Of a stretch of 64,000 nucleotides of DNA, positions 17,623 to 27,117 are shown in pieces. Made by a program: the position numbers and the translations under genes. The stretch's first letter is position 1, and each line of letters begins with the position of its first letter. Origin of the DNA: Verrucomicrobiaceae bacterium (lineage in GTDB: Bacteria; Verrucomicrobiota; Verrucomicrobiia; Verrucomicrobiales; Verrucomicrobiaceae); NCBI GenBank assembly GCA_024232965.1, contig JACKQF010000001.1, positions 1,391,957 through 1,455,956 on the forward strand. The letters are read 5' to 3'. The notes under the pieces were generated by a model. The model had not been told where the DNA came from, ran no database searches, and saw only the letters and a list, made by a program, of their open reading frames with translations.

Positions 17623-19035
17623 TTACCACCCGCCGCCGAGAGCCTTCACCAAAAGCACTGCACTGAGGAACTGCTCGCCTTTGATTCGGGTGAGCTCTTG
17701 TTGAGATCTCAGGAGCGTGCGCTGGGCGTCAATCACTTCGTAAAACGAGACCAAGCCGGAATCATAACGCTTTTGAGAAAGGTCCACTGCACGTTCTGCT
17801 GCTGAAACTGTCGCCTCCTGAGCGCTGCGTTGACGTGCCAGCACGCTCAGACCGCTCAAGGCGTCTTCAACGTCGCGCATCGCCTCCAGTACTGTTTGTC
17901 GATAGCTGGCCGCCGCTTGCTGATAGCGAGCGCGCTGCGCATCGATATCAGCAGCGCGTTTATTGGCATCAAAGATCGGCCAATCGACTGCCGCCGGTCC
18001 CATCGCCCAGATACGACTTGCGCTACGGGCGAGTTGACCGATGAAACTACTTTCCCGTCCGCCACTCATTCCAATGCGGACACTGGGAAATAAGGCAGCC
18101 TTTGCGACACCGACCTCAGCGTTCAGAGCAGCCATCTCGCGCTCCGCAGCGGCGATATCCGGACGACGCTCCAGGAGATCGCTGGGCACGCTGCTTGGGA
18201 CGTTTGGTGGCGAGCCTTTGAGATCTGCTGCTGGTAACCGATAGCTTGAGGCGGTCTGCCCTATCAAAAGCGCAATCGCGTGTTCCAACTCCGCGCGACG
18301 CTTTTCGAGTCCGATCGCTTCCGACTGGGTCGCAGCAAGTTCAGTTTCAGCTTGTGCCACATCCACCTGAGCGATGTCGCCTTGTTTAAAACGCACTGTG
18401 GCCAGATCTAGCGTGCGTTGGCGCAGGGCGAGCGTGCTCTTCAGCAACGAAATCTCTGCATCCTGGGCACGAAGCGCAAAGTAATTCATCGCAAGTTCTC
18501 CCTGTAGCGAAAGCAGGACACTCCGCCGATCTGCCTCCGCACGTTCCACTCGTGCCAGCGATGCTTGCGATTGATTTTTTACCCTTCCCCAGAGATCCAG
18601 TTCATAGTCGAGATCAAGCACCCCGCGCAAGGTCGTCCGGGTGCGACCTCCGGCAAATTGATACTGAAGTGTCTCTGTTCCACGGCTGCGCTGGGCCGTT
18701 CCCGCCAAACCTGCGGATGGAAAAAGCCCCGCACGATCGGCACGTGCCACCGCTTGTGCCTCCACGACACGCTGCACGGCAATCTCCAGCGTTGGACTCC
18801 CTGCCTCGGCCTGTTTCATGAGATTGCTGAGAGTGGAATCACCAAACAAACCCCACCAGTTCCCTCGGCTTTCCGCATCACGCGGCTCAGCAGTACGCCA
18901 GGGGCCTGAGGTGGCGAATTTGTCCGGCAGATCCACCTGCGGCTTCGAGTACTTCGGAGCAAGGTTGCAGCCCATCAAGCCCAGCATACAAACAGACGCG
19001 AGTAAGTTCTTCTGCATCATATTAGTCTTCATCAT
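17623..19035 (-). CDS. outer-membrane efflux lipoprotein (TolC/NodT family)
   Basis: About 470 residues. A lipoprotein signal with lipobox LMGC precedes NLAPKYSKP, typical of NodT/OprM-like channel proteins; then come two long coiled-coil repeats with RVVEAQAVARADRAGLFP and ERRPDIAAAEREMAALNAEVGVAKAALFP, the classic repeat of this family. It forms a trimeric outer-membrane duct for the adjacent RND pump. Several starts are possible (TTG 19041, ATG 19035, 19032, 19020, 19017); GGAG lies directly in front of 19035. The first options overlap the end of the pump gene (19022). It is the last gene of the adaptor-pump-channel operon. Confidence 0.92.
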   Translation of the reverse strand: MMKTNMMQKNLLASVCMLGLMGCNLAPKYSKPQVDLPDKFATSGPWRTAEPRDAESRGNWWGLFGDSTLSNLMKQAEAGSPTLEIAVQRVVEAQAVARADRAGLFPSAGLAGTAQRSRGTETLQYQFAGGRTRTTLRGVLDLDYELDLWGRVKNQSQASLARVERAEADRRSVLLSLQGELAMNYFALRAQDAEISLLKSTLALRQRTLDLATVRFKQGDIAQVDVAQAETELAATQSEAIGLEKRRAELEHAIALLIGQTASSYRLPAADLKGSPPNVPSSVPSDLLERRPDIAAAEREMAALNAEVGVAKAALFPSVRIGMSGGRESSFIGQLARSASRIWAMGPAAVDWPIFDANKRAADIDAQRARYQQAAASYRQTVLEAMRDVEDALSGLSVLARQRSAQEATVSAAERAVDLSQKRYDSGLVSFYEVIDAQRTLLRSQQELTRIKGEQFLSAVLLVKALGGGW

Positions 19036-22000
19036 CTCCAAGCACTTTCAGTTCGGCATCCAGTCTGCGTCCCACATCGCCTACCGAGCCTGTGCCTCGC
19101 GCGATCAGGGCATACACCATAGGCACGAGAAACAGCGTCACCACGGTCGCAAGACTCACACCAAAGACGATCACCACGCCAACGACCATACGAGTCTCCG
19201 CCCCAGCGCCATGACTCAGCATCAGCGGGGCTGCACCCATGACGGTAGATAGCGCTGTCATCATGATCGGTCTCAGTCGTTGCTCACTGGCATTCAGAAT
19301 GGCATCGACAAAGCTCTGCCCCTCGTCGCGCATCTGATTGATGAACTCCACGATCAAGATGCCATTTTTTGCCGCCAAGCCAATCAGCATGATCAGCCCG
19401 ATCTGGCTATAGATGCTCTGGCTCTGCCCCATCCACTGGAGCCCCAACAAGGCACCTGCCACCGCAACAGGCACTGTCAGCATAATGGTCAACGGATGCA
19501 CAAAGCTCTCGAATTGCGCCGCCAAAACAAGGAATGCCACCAGCAGGGCCAGCCCAAAGACCAGAGCCATGCTGCTGGATGTTTCCTTTAACTTTAGCGC
19601 ATTGCCCTTGTATCCGATCACTGCACTCGGCGGCAGATTTTCATGAATCAAATCCTCCATGTAGGCGAGCGCCTCACCGAGGCTGTATCCAGCTGCGAGT
19701 TCGCAATCGAGCGTGATGGAGCGCATCCGATTGTAGCGATTCAGACTGCCGCTATCGGCGAACTCATCAAAGGTCACTAGATTTGCCAGCGGGATCAATT
19801 CCTTGGTTCGATCACTGCGCACAAAAATGTTATTCAGATCCGTCGGGCTACTTTTATCGCCGTAGCTACCTTCAACCAACACGTCGTATTCTTCACCTTG
19901 ATGCAAAAAGGTCGTGACGCGGCGACTTCCCAGCAAAGTCTCCAACGTCCGTCCGATACTGGCACTACTGACACCAAGATCCGCCGCACGGGCTTGATTG
20001 ATACTGATGCGGAGCTGCGGCTTCGTATCCCGGTAATCGCAATCCAGGCCTACAATGTTCGGATTATCTTTGGCCTTGGCCAAAAGAATATCACGCCATT
20101 GGGCAAGCTCCTCAAACGTGGGGCCGCCAACCACAATCTCCATGGCTTTGTTCAAACCACGCGATAGGCCTTGGCGCATGATGACAGCCGTCTTGACGCC
20201 CGGTACATCCGCCACCTTGCCACGGACTTCGTCCATGATCTCAAAGCCATTTCTCCGCTCACCAAAGGGGGCCAGGGTCAGGACACCAATACCTTCGTTG
20301 AAGTCATTGGTGCCCCCAAACGAACGTGGCGCACGCACCAGCACGCGGGTAGCCTCGTGGGTGTCGTCCAGAAGATACATCAGTCTGTCCTCCAGGGATT
20401 CCAGGGCATTGACGGTGTAATTAAAGCTCGATCCTGGGGGACCTGTCGCCGTCACAAAGAATGACCCGCGATCTTCGCGGGGCGTGAACTCCTCGGGAAT
20501 GCTTTTGATCAAATAAGCGCATAGCAAGCCCAGCCCGACGACCACCGGAACCACGACGGCGGAAAATGGCAACGCCAAAACCAAGAGTCGTCGATAGCCC
20601 GCCTGCAGCCAGTCAAAGATCCGCGCCAGACCGCGTGCCAAAATCCCGTCCCCTTCCCGATCCCGCATGATCTTGGAAGCTAACATGGGCGACAACGTCA
20701 ACGCCACGAAGGCCGAGAACGCCACGGCGACTGCCAGCGTGATCGAGAACTCGCTAAACAACCGCCCTGCATCGCCTGGCATGAACGTGATGGGCACAAA
20801 CACCGCCAACAGCACCAGTGTAGTCGCGACCACGGCAAAACCGACCTGCCGGGTGCCGCGATAGGCCGCGACCAGGGGCTTTTCTCCGTCCTCGATCCGG
20901 CGGTGAATGTTCTCCAGCACAACGATGGCATCGTCTACCACCAGACCAATGGCCAATACCAGCGCGAGCATGGTGAGCGTGTTGATCGTATAACCAAGGG
21001 CATCCAGCGCCATGAAGGTCCCCAGCACTGAGACCGGCACGGCCACTGTGGGCACCAGCACTGCACGGAAACTACCCAGGAAGATGTAGATAATTACGAC
21101 GACCAAGATCACCGCGATGATCAGGGCGCGATACACTTCATAGAGCGATTCTTGGACGAAGACGCTCATGTCGTAGCTGTTTTCCAGATGCATCCCCTCG
21201 GGCAGAGTAGCACGCACTTTCTCTGCCTCCTCCCGCACCGCTTTTGCCACATCCAGCGTGTTGGCGCGAGATTGGCGCACGATGCCCAGGGAAATCATTG
21301 GAATGCGATTGCCACGGAAAACGACGCGCGATTCTGATGAACCGAGCTCAATCTTCGCAACCTCTCCCAGCCGCACTTGATAGCCGTTCTCGCCTCGGGC
21401 GATGACCATTTTTTCAAAGTCCTCCGGCGTCTGATATTCACGATTGATGCGCACGGTGAACTGCCGATCCAGAGACTGCACCGCGCCAGCCGGTGGATCC
21501 ACGTTTTCGCGCCGCAGTGCGTCCTCGACATCATTGACCGTCAGTTGCCGCGCCGCCAGTGCCTCGCGATCCACCCAGATACGCAGCGCATATCGATTCC
21601 CGCCACTGACTCGGACACGAGCCACCCCAGGGAGTCGCGAGAAACGATCCATCAGCGAACGCTCGGCATAATCCGTGAGTTCCAGCGTGTTGTGGTGATC
21701 GCTCGCCAAATTCAGGTACATGAGAATCTCTGCGCTCATGTCCGTTTTGCCGACGTTTGGCTCGTCCACTTCTTCGGGGAAATCGGCGACAACGGGTCCA
21801 ATCGCCTCGCGGATGTCGCTCGCTGCGGCATCGAGATCTCGGCCCAAATTGAATTCCACTGTGATCTCGGATTTGCCGTCGGTGCTGACAGAGGAGATGT
21901 TTTTGATCGCCTCCACCATACTAATGCGATCCTCCAACCTCTGGCTGATGCGACGCTCGACCACGGACGCTGCCGCTCCACGGTAGTAGGTCTCGATGGT

Positions 22001-22135
22001 GACGATCGGAGGCTCGATATCCGGGTATTCGCGCACCTGTAGACGCTGGTAACTTACGATGCCAAAGGCCACGAGCAGCAGATTCATCACCGTGGCCAGC
22101 ACGGGGCGTCGGACGCTGGTATCAGAGAGCCACAT
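19022..22135 (-). CDS. RND-family efflux pump permease (AcrB/HAE1 type)
   Basis: The 1037-residue protein has the full length and two-fold layout of hydrophobe/amphiphile RND pumps. The first membrane helix starts in MWLSDTSVRRPVLATVMNLL; the proton-relay motif GLVVDDAIVVLENIHR lies in the fourth helix, with its partner segment LIGLAAKNGILIVEFINQ in the second half. Large porter loops follow helices 1 and 7. It exports small hydrophobic compounds from the periplasm or inner membrane by proton antiport. The adaptor gene ends nine bases upstream and the channel gene overlaps downstream. Substrates cannot be inferred and no regulator gene is adjacent. Confidence 0.95.
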   Translation of the reverse strand: MWLSDTSVRRPVLATVMNLLLVAFGIVSYQRLQVREYPDIEPPIVTIETYYRGAAASVVERRISQRLEDRISMVEAIKNISSVSTDGKSEITVEFNLGRDLDAAASDIREAIGPVVADFPEEVDEPNVGKTDMSAEILMYLNLASDHHNTLELTDYAERSLMDRFSRLPGVARVRVSGGNRYALRIWVDREALAARQLTVNDVEDALRRENVDPPAGAVQSLDRQFTVRINREYQTPEDFEKMVIARGENGYQVRLGEVAKIELGSSESRVVFRGNRIPMISLGIVRQSRANTLDVAKAVREEAEKVRATLPEGMHLENSYDMSVFVQESLYEVYRALIIAVILVVVIIYIFLGSFRAVLVPTVAVPVSVLGTFMALDALGYTINTLTMLALVLAIGLVVDDAIVVLENIHRRIEDGEKPLVAAYRGTRQVGFAVVATTLVLLAVFVPITFMPGDAGRLFSEFSITLAVAVAFSAFVALTLSPMLASKIMRDREGDGILARGLARIFDWLQAGYRRLLVLALPFSAVVVPVVVGLGLLCAYLIKSIPEEFTPREDRGSFFVTATGPPGSSFNYTVNALESLEDRLMYLLDDTHEATRVLVRAPRSFGGTNDFNEGIGVLTLAPFGERRNGFEIMDEVRGKVADVPGVKTAVIMRQGLSRGLNKAMEIVVGGPTFEELAQWRDILLAKAKDNPNIVGLDCDYRDTKPQLRISINQARAADLGVSSASIGRTLETLLGSRRVTTFLHQGEEYDVLVEGSYGDKSSPTDLNNIFVRSDRTKELIPLANLVTFDEFADSGSLNRYNRMRSITLDCELAAGYSLGEALAYMEDLIHENLPPSAVIGYKGNALKLKETSSSMALVFGLALLVAFLVLAAQFESFVHPLTIMLTVPVAVAGALLGLQWMGQSQSIYSQIGLIMLIGLAAKNGILIVEFINQMRDEGQSFVDAILNASEQRLRPIMMTALSTVMGAAPLMLSHGAGAETRMVVGVVIVFGVSLATVVTLFLVPMVYALIARGTGSVGDVGRRLDAELKVLGDDED

Positions 22136-22144
22136 GCGCGAGAA

Positions 22145-23266
22145 TTATGGGCCGACTTCAGGATTGAACGGTTCAGACGGCCCGGTGTATTCGCCAGTCA
22201 CCTTGACGGACGCGCCGTCCTGCAGCCCCACCAAACCATCAGTGATGACCACCTGCCCTTCTGTCAAACCTTTGAGAATCTCGATCATCCCCGGCTTGCG
22301 AATGCCTATCTCCACCGGGACGCGCTTTGCTTTACCATCCGCCAAGACGAACACAAACTTCGTTGACCCCACCGGCACCAGTGAACGCTCAGGGATACTC
22401 AGCGAGATGCGTGGAGCCAGCGCCATCTTGACCATCACCAGCATGCCAGGCTTCAGCAGTAGTTTTGGATTATCGACCTCTGCACGCGCCGCGACGGATC
22501 GCGTCAGCGGATCGATGCGTGAGTCCACCTTGGCAATCTTTCCTGGAAAAGTAGCGTCGCCCAGAGCATCGGCGTGAGTCGTGATGCCGACGCCAGGCTG
22601 CGCCTGCGAGAGGAAGGTCTCGGGGATGCTGAAGTCGATCTTTACCACATCAACTTTGTCCAGCGTCGCAATGACCGTGCCAGGTGAAACCAATGCGCCA
22701 ACACTAATGCGCCGCAGTCCCATCCATCCATCAAAGGGTGCTACGATCTGGCGATCAGCCATTTTTGCCTCAGCCTCAAGGATCTGCTGTTTGGCGATAT
22801 CGGACTGCGTCTTGCGCTCTTCCAACCGCGCCTCTGGCGCCGCCCCCTGTTTGACCAAGCCTTCAAGGCGGGCGATCTCGCGGGCCTGTTCGGCCAAGGA
22901 TGCCTTTGCCGATTCCAGCATGGCTGATTCCTCAGCATGACTGAGCTCGGCCAGTAGCGTTCCTTTTTTGACAAAATCGCCGTCCTCAAAATGCAGCGCG
23001 GTGATGACCTCCGTGACGTTTGGGCTAATTTCGGTGGACTCAAACGCTCGCACCGTCCCGATCGCATCCAGATCTACCGCAAAATTCTCTTTTCCAACCT
23101 TGGCAGTCATGACCTGCGCCGCGCTCTTGGCGGGTCGCGTGCTCACGGAGGAGGCCTTTTTCGCCTGCTGTCCCTGCCAATACCACCAACCCACACCTGC
23201 GACTCCAGCCGTCACGATCAAAAAGACGATGACGCGGGAGAGAGCTGAGGTTTTGGCTTCTGACAT
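22145..23266 (-). CDS. RND efflux periplasmic adaptor (membrane fusion protein)
   Basis: 373 residues from ATG 23266 (MSEAKTSALSRVIVF), followed by a single N-terminal membrane anchor; a longer in-frame start at 23335 has no such logic. The lipoyl half-motifs (GTVRAFESTEISPNVTEV and ADRQIVAPFDGWMG) flank a coiled coil of about 45 residues, then a beta-barrel domain. It links pump and outer-membrane channel in the periplasm. It is first in the operon, so the 170-base gap upstream (23267-23436) should hold the promoter; no confident -35/-10 pair was found there. Confidence 0.93.
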   Translation of the reverse strand: MSEAKTSALSRVIVFLIVTAGVAGVGWWYWQGQQAKKASSVSTRPAKSAAQVMTAKVGKENFAVDLDAIGTVRAFESTEISPNVTEVITALHFEDGDFVKKGTLLAELSHAEESAMLESAKASLAEQAREIARLEGLVKQGAAPEARLEERKTQSDIAKQQILEAEAKMADRQIVAPFDGWMGLRRISVGALVSPGTVIATLDKVDVVKIDFSIPETFLSQAQPGVGITTHADALGDATFPGKIAKVDSRIDPLTRSVAARAEVDNPKLLLKPGMLVMVKMALAPRISLSIPERSLVPVGSTKFVFVLADGKAKRVPVEIGIRKPGMIEILKGLTEGQVVITDGLVGLQDGASVKVTGEYTGPSEPFNPEVGP

Positions 23267-23436
23267 GTAGGGGGGCTTGCGGGAAGAGGGAAAGAAACAA
23301 CGTCCCTTGATACAAATGCTATCAGTTAGGCACAACTGAAAGTGCGATAACTGTAGTTACTAGCCCCCCGTCCGACTCTAACGAGGTTGCGTGAGCCACG
23401 CCGGACAGGCTCGGCAAAGCCCCACCAAGTCCCCGG

Positions 23437-24030
23437 TCACTTTGCCTCGACGGCATCCAGGTCACCCAACTTCAACGTCGGCACCTTCACCGCATCACTG
23501 ACGTTCAGTGCCACCCAGTGGCCAGAGATCGCATGGGCCGGGAATCCGCAGGCCAGGGCATACTCACCCGCTTCATCGGCGACGAAGCTAAAATCAGCTT
23601 TCCCGAATGACATGCCCTGCGTGTGCTTTGGCACTGCGCCACCGGGGAACCAGGGTTCCGCGACCTGGAGCTTTTGCGTATCTGGCTTGTCGATCACAAT
23701 GGCGCTGTGCGGCACAGGACCGGGATTGATGAAGTTGACCTCAACCGTCCAACCGGTCGGAATGGTGTAAACGGCCGCACCTTTGGCGTAGCCGTTGAAA
23801 TTCATGCCATAGTTCTCGGCGGTAAAAGTGGCCACCAGCGTGATCTTTGCGGTCTTGGGCTTGTCGCTCAGCTTGAGGAAGTCAGCGGAGGTAATGCCCT
23901 CGATCATCTCCTTCTTAATTCCGCTCAACGCGGCAGCAGCATGTGCGGCGTGATCTTCGGTCTTGGCCTCTTGCGCAGGAGCGGTCACGGCAACGAGGAG
24001 GGCTAGGGCGGCAAGGGTGGGTTTTTTCAT
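23437..24030 (-). CDS. sulfocyanin-like secreted blue copper protein
   Basis: 197 residues from ATG 24030, beginning the signal peptide MKKPTLAALALLVAVTAPA. After a His/Ala-rich linker, the domain NYGMNFNGYAKG...GWTVEVNF...PVPHSAIV matches the sulfocyanin type of cupredoxin. Copper ligands: His in PHS, then Cys and His in ACGFPAHAISGHW. At the place where sulfocyanins carry the axial Met (five residues after the His), this protein has His. It would carry single electrons in the periplasm. It lies 76 bases after the sugar dehydrogenase gene on the same strand, which makes it a plausible electron acceptor for that enzyme; the pairing is inferred. Confidence 0.8.
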   Translation of the reverse strand: MKKPTLAALALLVAVTAPAQEAKTEDHAAHAAAALSGIKKEMIEGITSADFLKLSDKPKTAKITLVATFTAENYGMNFNGYAKGAAVYTIPTGWTVEVNFINPGPVPHSAIVIDKPDTQKLQVAEPWFPGGAVPKHTQGMSFGKADFSFVADEAGEYALACGFPAHAISGHWVALNVSDAVKVPTLKLGDLDAVEAK

Positions 24031-24106
24031 GGAAAACGGTGGTTGGTAAAAATGGGCGCGCCGACGGATGAACCCATCGGCGCGCGCTGACAAGAGATGT
24101 CTTGAA

Positions 24107-25489
24107 TTACTTCGCCTGAAGCGGTGCCGTTACGGCGCCTTCAGGGACTTTGTTGGCGGGGACTAGCTTCCAGACCGCACCTCGTTCTTCCATGTAGGGG
24201 TCCACCTTTCCGCCATATCCAGCGGTGCCCTGGGCCATGTAGATGCTGCCGTCTGGACCAATGCCGGAGCCAGTTGGGCGCAGTCCATCGCCAAGGTCCA
24301 AGACCTCTTGCATGACCCACTTACCGCCGTCTTGCTTCATGCCCCAAACCTTACCACTGCCCCAGTCGGCAGCGAAGTAGATGCCTTCCAGCTCAGGGTA
24401 TTCCTTGTTACGAGACACACCCAGATTAATAACGCAGATCCCTTGGTCAACGTGGCTGTATTCAGCAATCGGTAAGACGCCCACTTTAGGGTAGTCCACC
24501 GGATCCGTTGCGGTCTCGGTGCCGTCGGGGTTCTTTTTCAAAATCATCGGGAATGGGTGGCTGCCGCACATGAACTTCCAGCCGTAGTTTTCTCCGCCTT
24601 TGCTGCTCGCTGGCTGCATATTGATCTCTTCCCAATGATTCTGGCCAATGTCAGCGACGTAGAGATCGCCAGTCGCTGAATCAAAGGAGAATGTCCAAGG
24701 ATTGCGCAGACCGTAAGCCCAGATTTCTGGCTTTGCCTTTGGATGCACTTTGGAAAAAGCCTCTTCGCTGACACCAAACAGCGTCATCTGCTGCAGGGGG
24801 GTGATGAAGGGATTGTCCTTCGGGATGTCGTAGGCGCGATCGCCAGAGGACTTGTTGACGTCGATGCGCAACATCTTGCCGAGGTAAGTGTGCAGGTCCT
24901 GACCCGCATTGATCACGTCCCCTTCCCATCCGCCGTCGCCGACCCCAACATACAAATAGCCATCCGGGCCAAAGGCGATCTGACCACCGTGGTGATTGCA
25001 GTAAGGGAAATCGATCTGCATGATGATCTTAGCGCTGGCGGGATCCAGGCGATCCGGGTTGGCTGCGTCCACGGTGTATTCCGCCACCATCGATGCGCCG
25101 TTGAACCACAGGTCTGCGTAGCAAATGTAGACCTTTCCGTTGGTTTTGAAGTCAGGGTGAAAGGCCATGCTGAACATGCCCAGCTCAAGGAACGACGAGA
25201 TCGTCTTGTCCTTCAGATCCAGAAAGGGACGACGCAGCTTTTTGCCATCCTTGATGATTTGGATGACGCCTGGGCGCTCGATGATGAAGATGCGTCCCGT
25301 CCCATCGTTTGGAGCCGCGACACTCACAGGCTCCGCCAAATCGTCGGCCACCTTGACTAGAGCTACTTTGACATCGCCAGGCAACTTGCCGCCAGGCTGG
25401 ACGGGCATCGCCTGTTCGGCGTTGATGGAGAGTGCCGGAAGCGCCAAGAAGGCGAGAGCAAGAAGGGTGGAGGTTCTTTGAATCTTCAT
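24107..25489 (-). CDS. secreted PQQ-type glucose/sorbosone dehydrogenase-like beta-propeller
   Basis: 460 residues with signal peptide (MKIQRTSTLLALAFLALPALS). It has the six-bladed propeller features of soluble PQQ sugar dehydrogenases: NDGTGRIFIIERPG, FHPDFKTNGKVYICY, HHGGQIAFGPDGYLYVGVGDGG, RIDVN, and YGLRNPWTFSFD. The His in HHGG matches the catalytic base segment of this family. The enzyme would oxidise an aldose or related carbonyl in the periplasm. It probably shares a transcript with the following blue copper protein. Calcium- or PQQ-binding cannot be verified by eye, and some relatives lack PQQ. Confidence 0.85.
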   Translation of the reverse strand: MKIQRTSTLLALAFLALPALSINAEQAMPVQPGGKLPGDVKVALVKVADDLAEPVSVAAPNDGTGRIFIIERPGVIQIIKDGKKLRRPFLDLKDKTISSFLELGMFSMAFHPDFKTNGKVYICYADLWFNGASMVAEYTVDAANPDRLDPASAKIIMQIDFPYCNHHGGQIAFGPDGYLYVGVGDGGWEGDVINAGQDLHTYLGKMLRIDVNKSSGDRAYDIPKDNPFITPLQQMTLFGVSEEAFSKVHPKAKPEIWAYGLRNPWTFSFDSATGDLYVADIGQNHWEEINMQPASSKGGENYGWKFMCGSHPFPMILKKNPDGTETATDPVDYPKVGVLPIAEYSHVDQGICVINLGVSRNKEYPELEGIYFAADWGSGKVWGMKQDGGKWVMQEVLDLGDGLRPTGSGIGPDGSIYMAQGTAGYGGKVDPYMEERGAVWKLVPANKVPEGAVTAPLQAK

Positions 25490-25670
25490 GGGTTGGGTTG
25501 GAGTGATGGATCTAAGCCGGGCATTTTTCCCGAAGAAAGCATAAGCCTAGCGGATGAATGGATACGCTGACAAGACTGAAATTGTACGGCGAGGTACAGC
25601 GGCGGAATCGCCCGGAGTCGCCGTCGGTAGCCCAATCATGAGCGTTAGAGCGATTCTCCGCCTTCAAAAA

Positions 25671-26147
25671 TCAGTTTATCGAATGAATCCAAAGATTGAG
25701 GGCTGTCGATGGCGCAAGGATGCAAATGAGAGCGAAGACGCCAAACCAATGGCGGAAACGATACACAAGATTGACTGACCAGTGCGGCACATACGATGGC
25801 ACAATGCGCGGCCCGAAGTGTGAAAGCTCCCCGAGGGCGATCAAGAGGATTCCAGCCATCGAGAGCATCGGAAACACGTTGGTCAGAAAGGCTGTTGAGA
25901 TCAAAAATTCTTGGAGGCTATTCGGGCTTCCAGTTTGAAGCGCTTTAATCATTGACTCAATCTCGGCGCGATCAGGAGTCTCATTCAGTAGTCCAAATGC
26001 GCGTGCGACGCCTGCAATCCGAACGATAACCAGCCAGCCGAAAACAGACACTCCGAAGGTCCGCCAAGCCCAAATTGCCATCCAGATTACACCAACCGAT
26101 AGAGCAACGGTCAATGCACTCACGGTCAAAGTCAGAATCGTCGTCAT
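25671..26147 (-). CDS. hypothetical four-helix membrane protein
   Basis: 158 residues from ATG 26147, preceded by AGAAGGGAAAAC as a modest ribosome binding site; an upstream in-frame start at 26174 seems less likely. Four hydrophobic segments can be seen: ~3-25, ~34-52, ~80-102 and ~125-150, with a short acidic loop (ETPDRAEIESMIKA) between the second and third. No family is recognised. It is transcribed in the same direction as, but 188 bases from, the secreted protein gene upstream. Confidence 0.55.
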   Translation of the reverse strand: MTTILTLTVSALTVALSVGVIWMAIWAWRTFGVSVFGWLVIVRIAGVARAFGLLNETPDRAEIESMIKALQTGSPNSLQEFLISTAFLTNVFPMLSMAGILLIALGELSHFGPRIVPSYVPHWSVNLVYRFRHWFGVFALICILAPSTALNLWIHSIN

Positions 26148-26221
26148 GTTTGTTTTCCCTTCTTTATGAATCAAATCCGAGACCTAGTGGCTGCCCATTC
26201 TTGTAGTCAAACATGACTTAG

Positions 26222-26237
26222 GCTCCGACGTCGGAGC
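26222..26237. promoter_or_regulatory. perfect 16-base palindrome, possible operator
   Basis: GCTCCGACGTCGGAGC is a perfect two-fold palindrome with no spacer, lying 75 bases upstream of the membrane-protein start at 26147 and about 100 bases past the end of the gene at 26336. It suits a dimeric repressor site better than a terminator, because no T-tract follows on either strand. Confidence 0.35.
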
Positions 26238-26335
26238 AAATCTACCTCGCCGCCCAACCGGGCACAAGCACCGAACTCCATTCAGAGGAAACCATCCCCA
26301 CCTTCGACTCCCGTCACCACCAACCACCGCAAAAG

Positions 26336-26704
26336 TCACCGCGGCTTCGCGATTATAGTGGAAAACCTATTGGGCCGATCCGGCTTCCTTCCGCTGATTA
26401 TTACCCGAAATTCTCTCCCAATCGCCGATTGGGCACCAAAGGTCATCGCGGGGCTATGGATGGCGATCTTCTTTGTATCACCAACCTGAATTGATGGATT
26501 TGAAGACTCAGTCACAACCATCGCGATGAGGAATCTGGCGTTGAAGTGCGTTACGAGGGTCTCAGCGTCGGACTGGAGTGAGATCGTTGAACTCACCACT
26601 CGACCGACAAACGAGATGTAACCATCGCTCTGCTCGGCTGCCGAACTGGACTCAGCCACCAAAACAATCAACGCTAAAGCTGCGAGTATCCGTCTCAAAT
26701 TCAT
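26336..26704 (-). CDS. hypothetical secreted protein
   Basis: 122 residues starting MNLRRILAALALIVLVAES with a clear signal peptide ending near AESSSAAEQ. The mature part (about 98 residues) is predicted mostly beta (ISFVGRVVSSTISL, FLIAMVVTES, REFRVIISG) with no cysteines after cleavage. It looks like a small beta-barrel or OB-like domain, but no family is recognised. It is isolated by gaps on both sides. Confidence 0.5.
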   Translation of the reverse strand: MNLRRILAALALIVLVAESSSAAEQSDGYISFVGRVVSSTISLQSDAETLVTHFNARFLIAMVVTESSNPSIQVGDTKKIAIHSPAMTFGAQSAIGREFRVIISGRKPDRPNRFSTIIAKPR

Positions 26705-27117
26705 GGTGATGGAGTCTGTTTCGTTGAATCATGCCGAGAATCCCGGCCAATGTCCAGTCGGACTCCCTTTGGACAATGCCAACAACACCCACGATCTAGC
26801 ATTTCATCATGGACGGCCGAAATCCCCGGGGTGCAGCCACGTCCCTATTAGCGGTTCCAAGGCCTCCCCCCACCCCGCTGTCGCCCCACCGTGCGTTCTG
26901 GCGAATGCCCCTACAGTCATGCGCGATCTCCTCAGCCGATCAATGCCTCTGGCCTCTCAGAGGCCAGCTACAACCGGCCACCACTCCATCCCCCGAGATC
27001 AGATACCTGAAATAACACCCCCTCGGCATTTCGTATTCTGCACTTCCACGAGGTGCCGCGATCAGAAGTGTTGACGCTGGCGGCATTTCCCGCTCCAATC
27101 TCTTTATCGACCTCATC
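26705..27117. other. 413-base gap with no supported gene
   Basis: No reading frame here shows coding character. The gap separates a divergent pair (minus gene starting at 26704, plus gene at 27118), so promoters for both are expected. A strong inverted repeat, CTGGCCTCT-C-AGAGGCCAG at 26950-26968, is the only structure seen and could be an operator. Confidence 0.5.
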
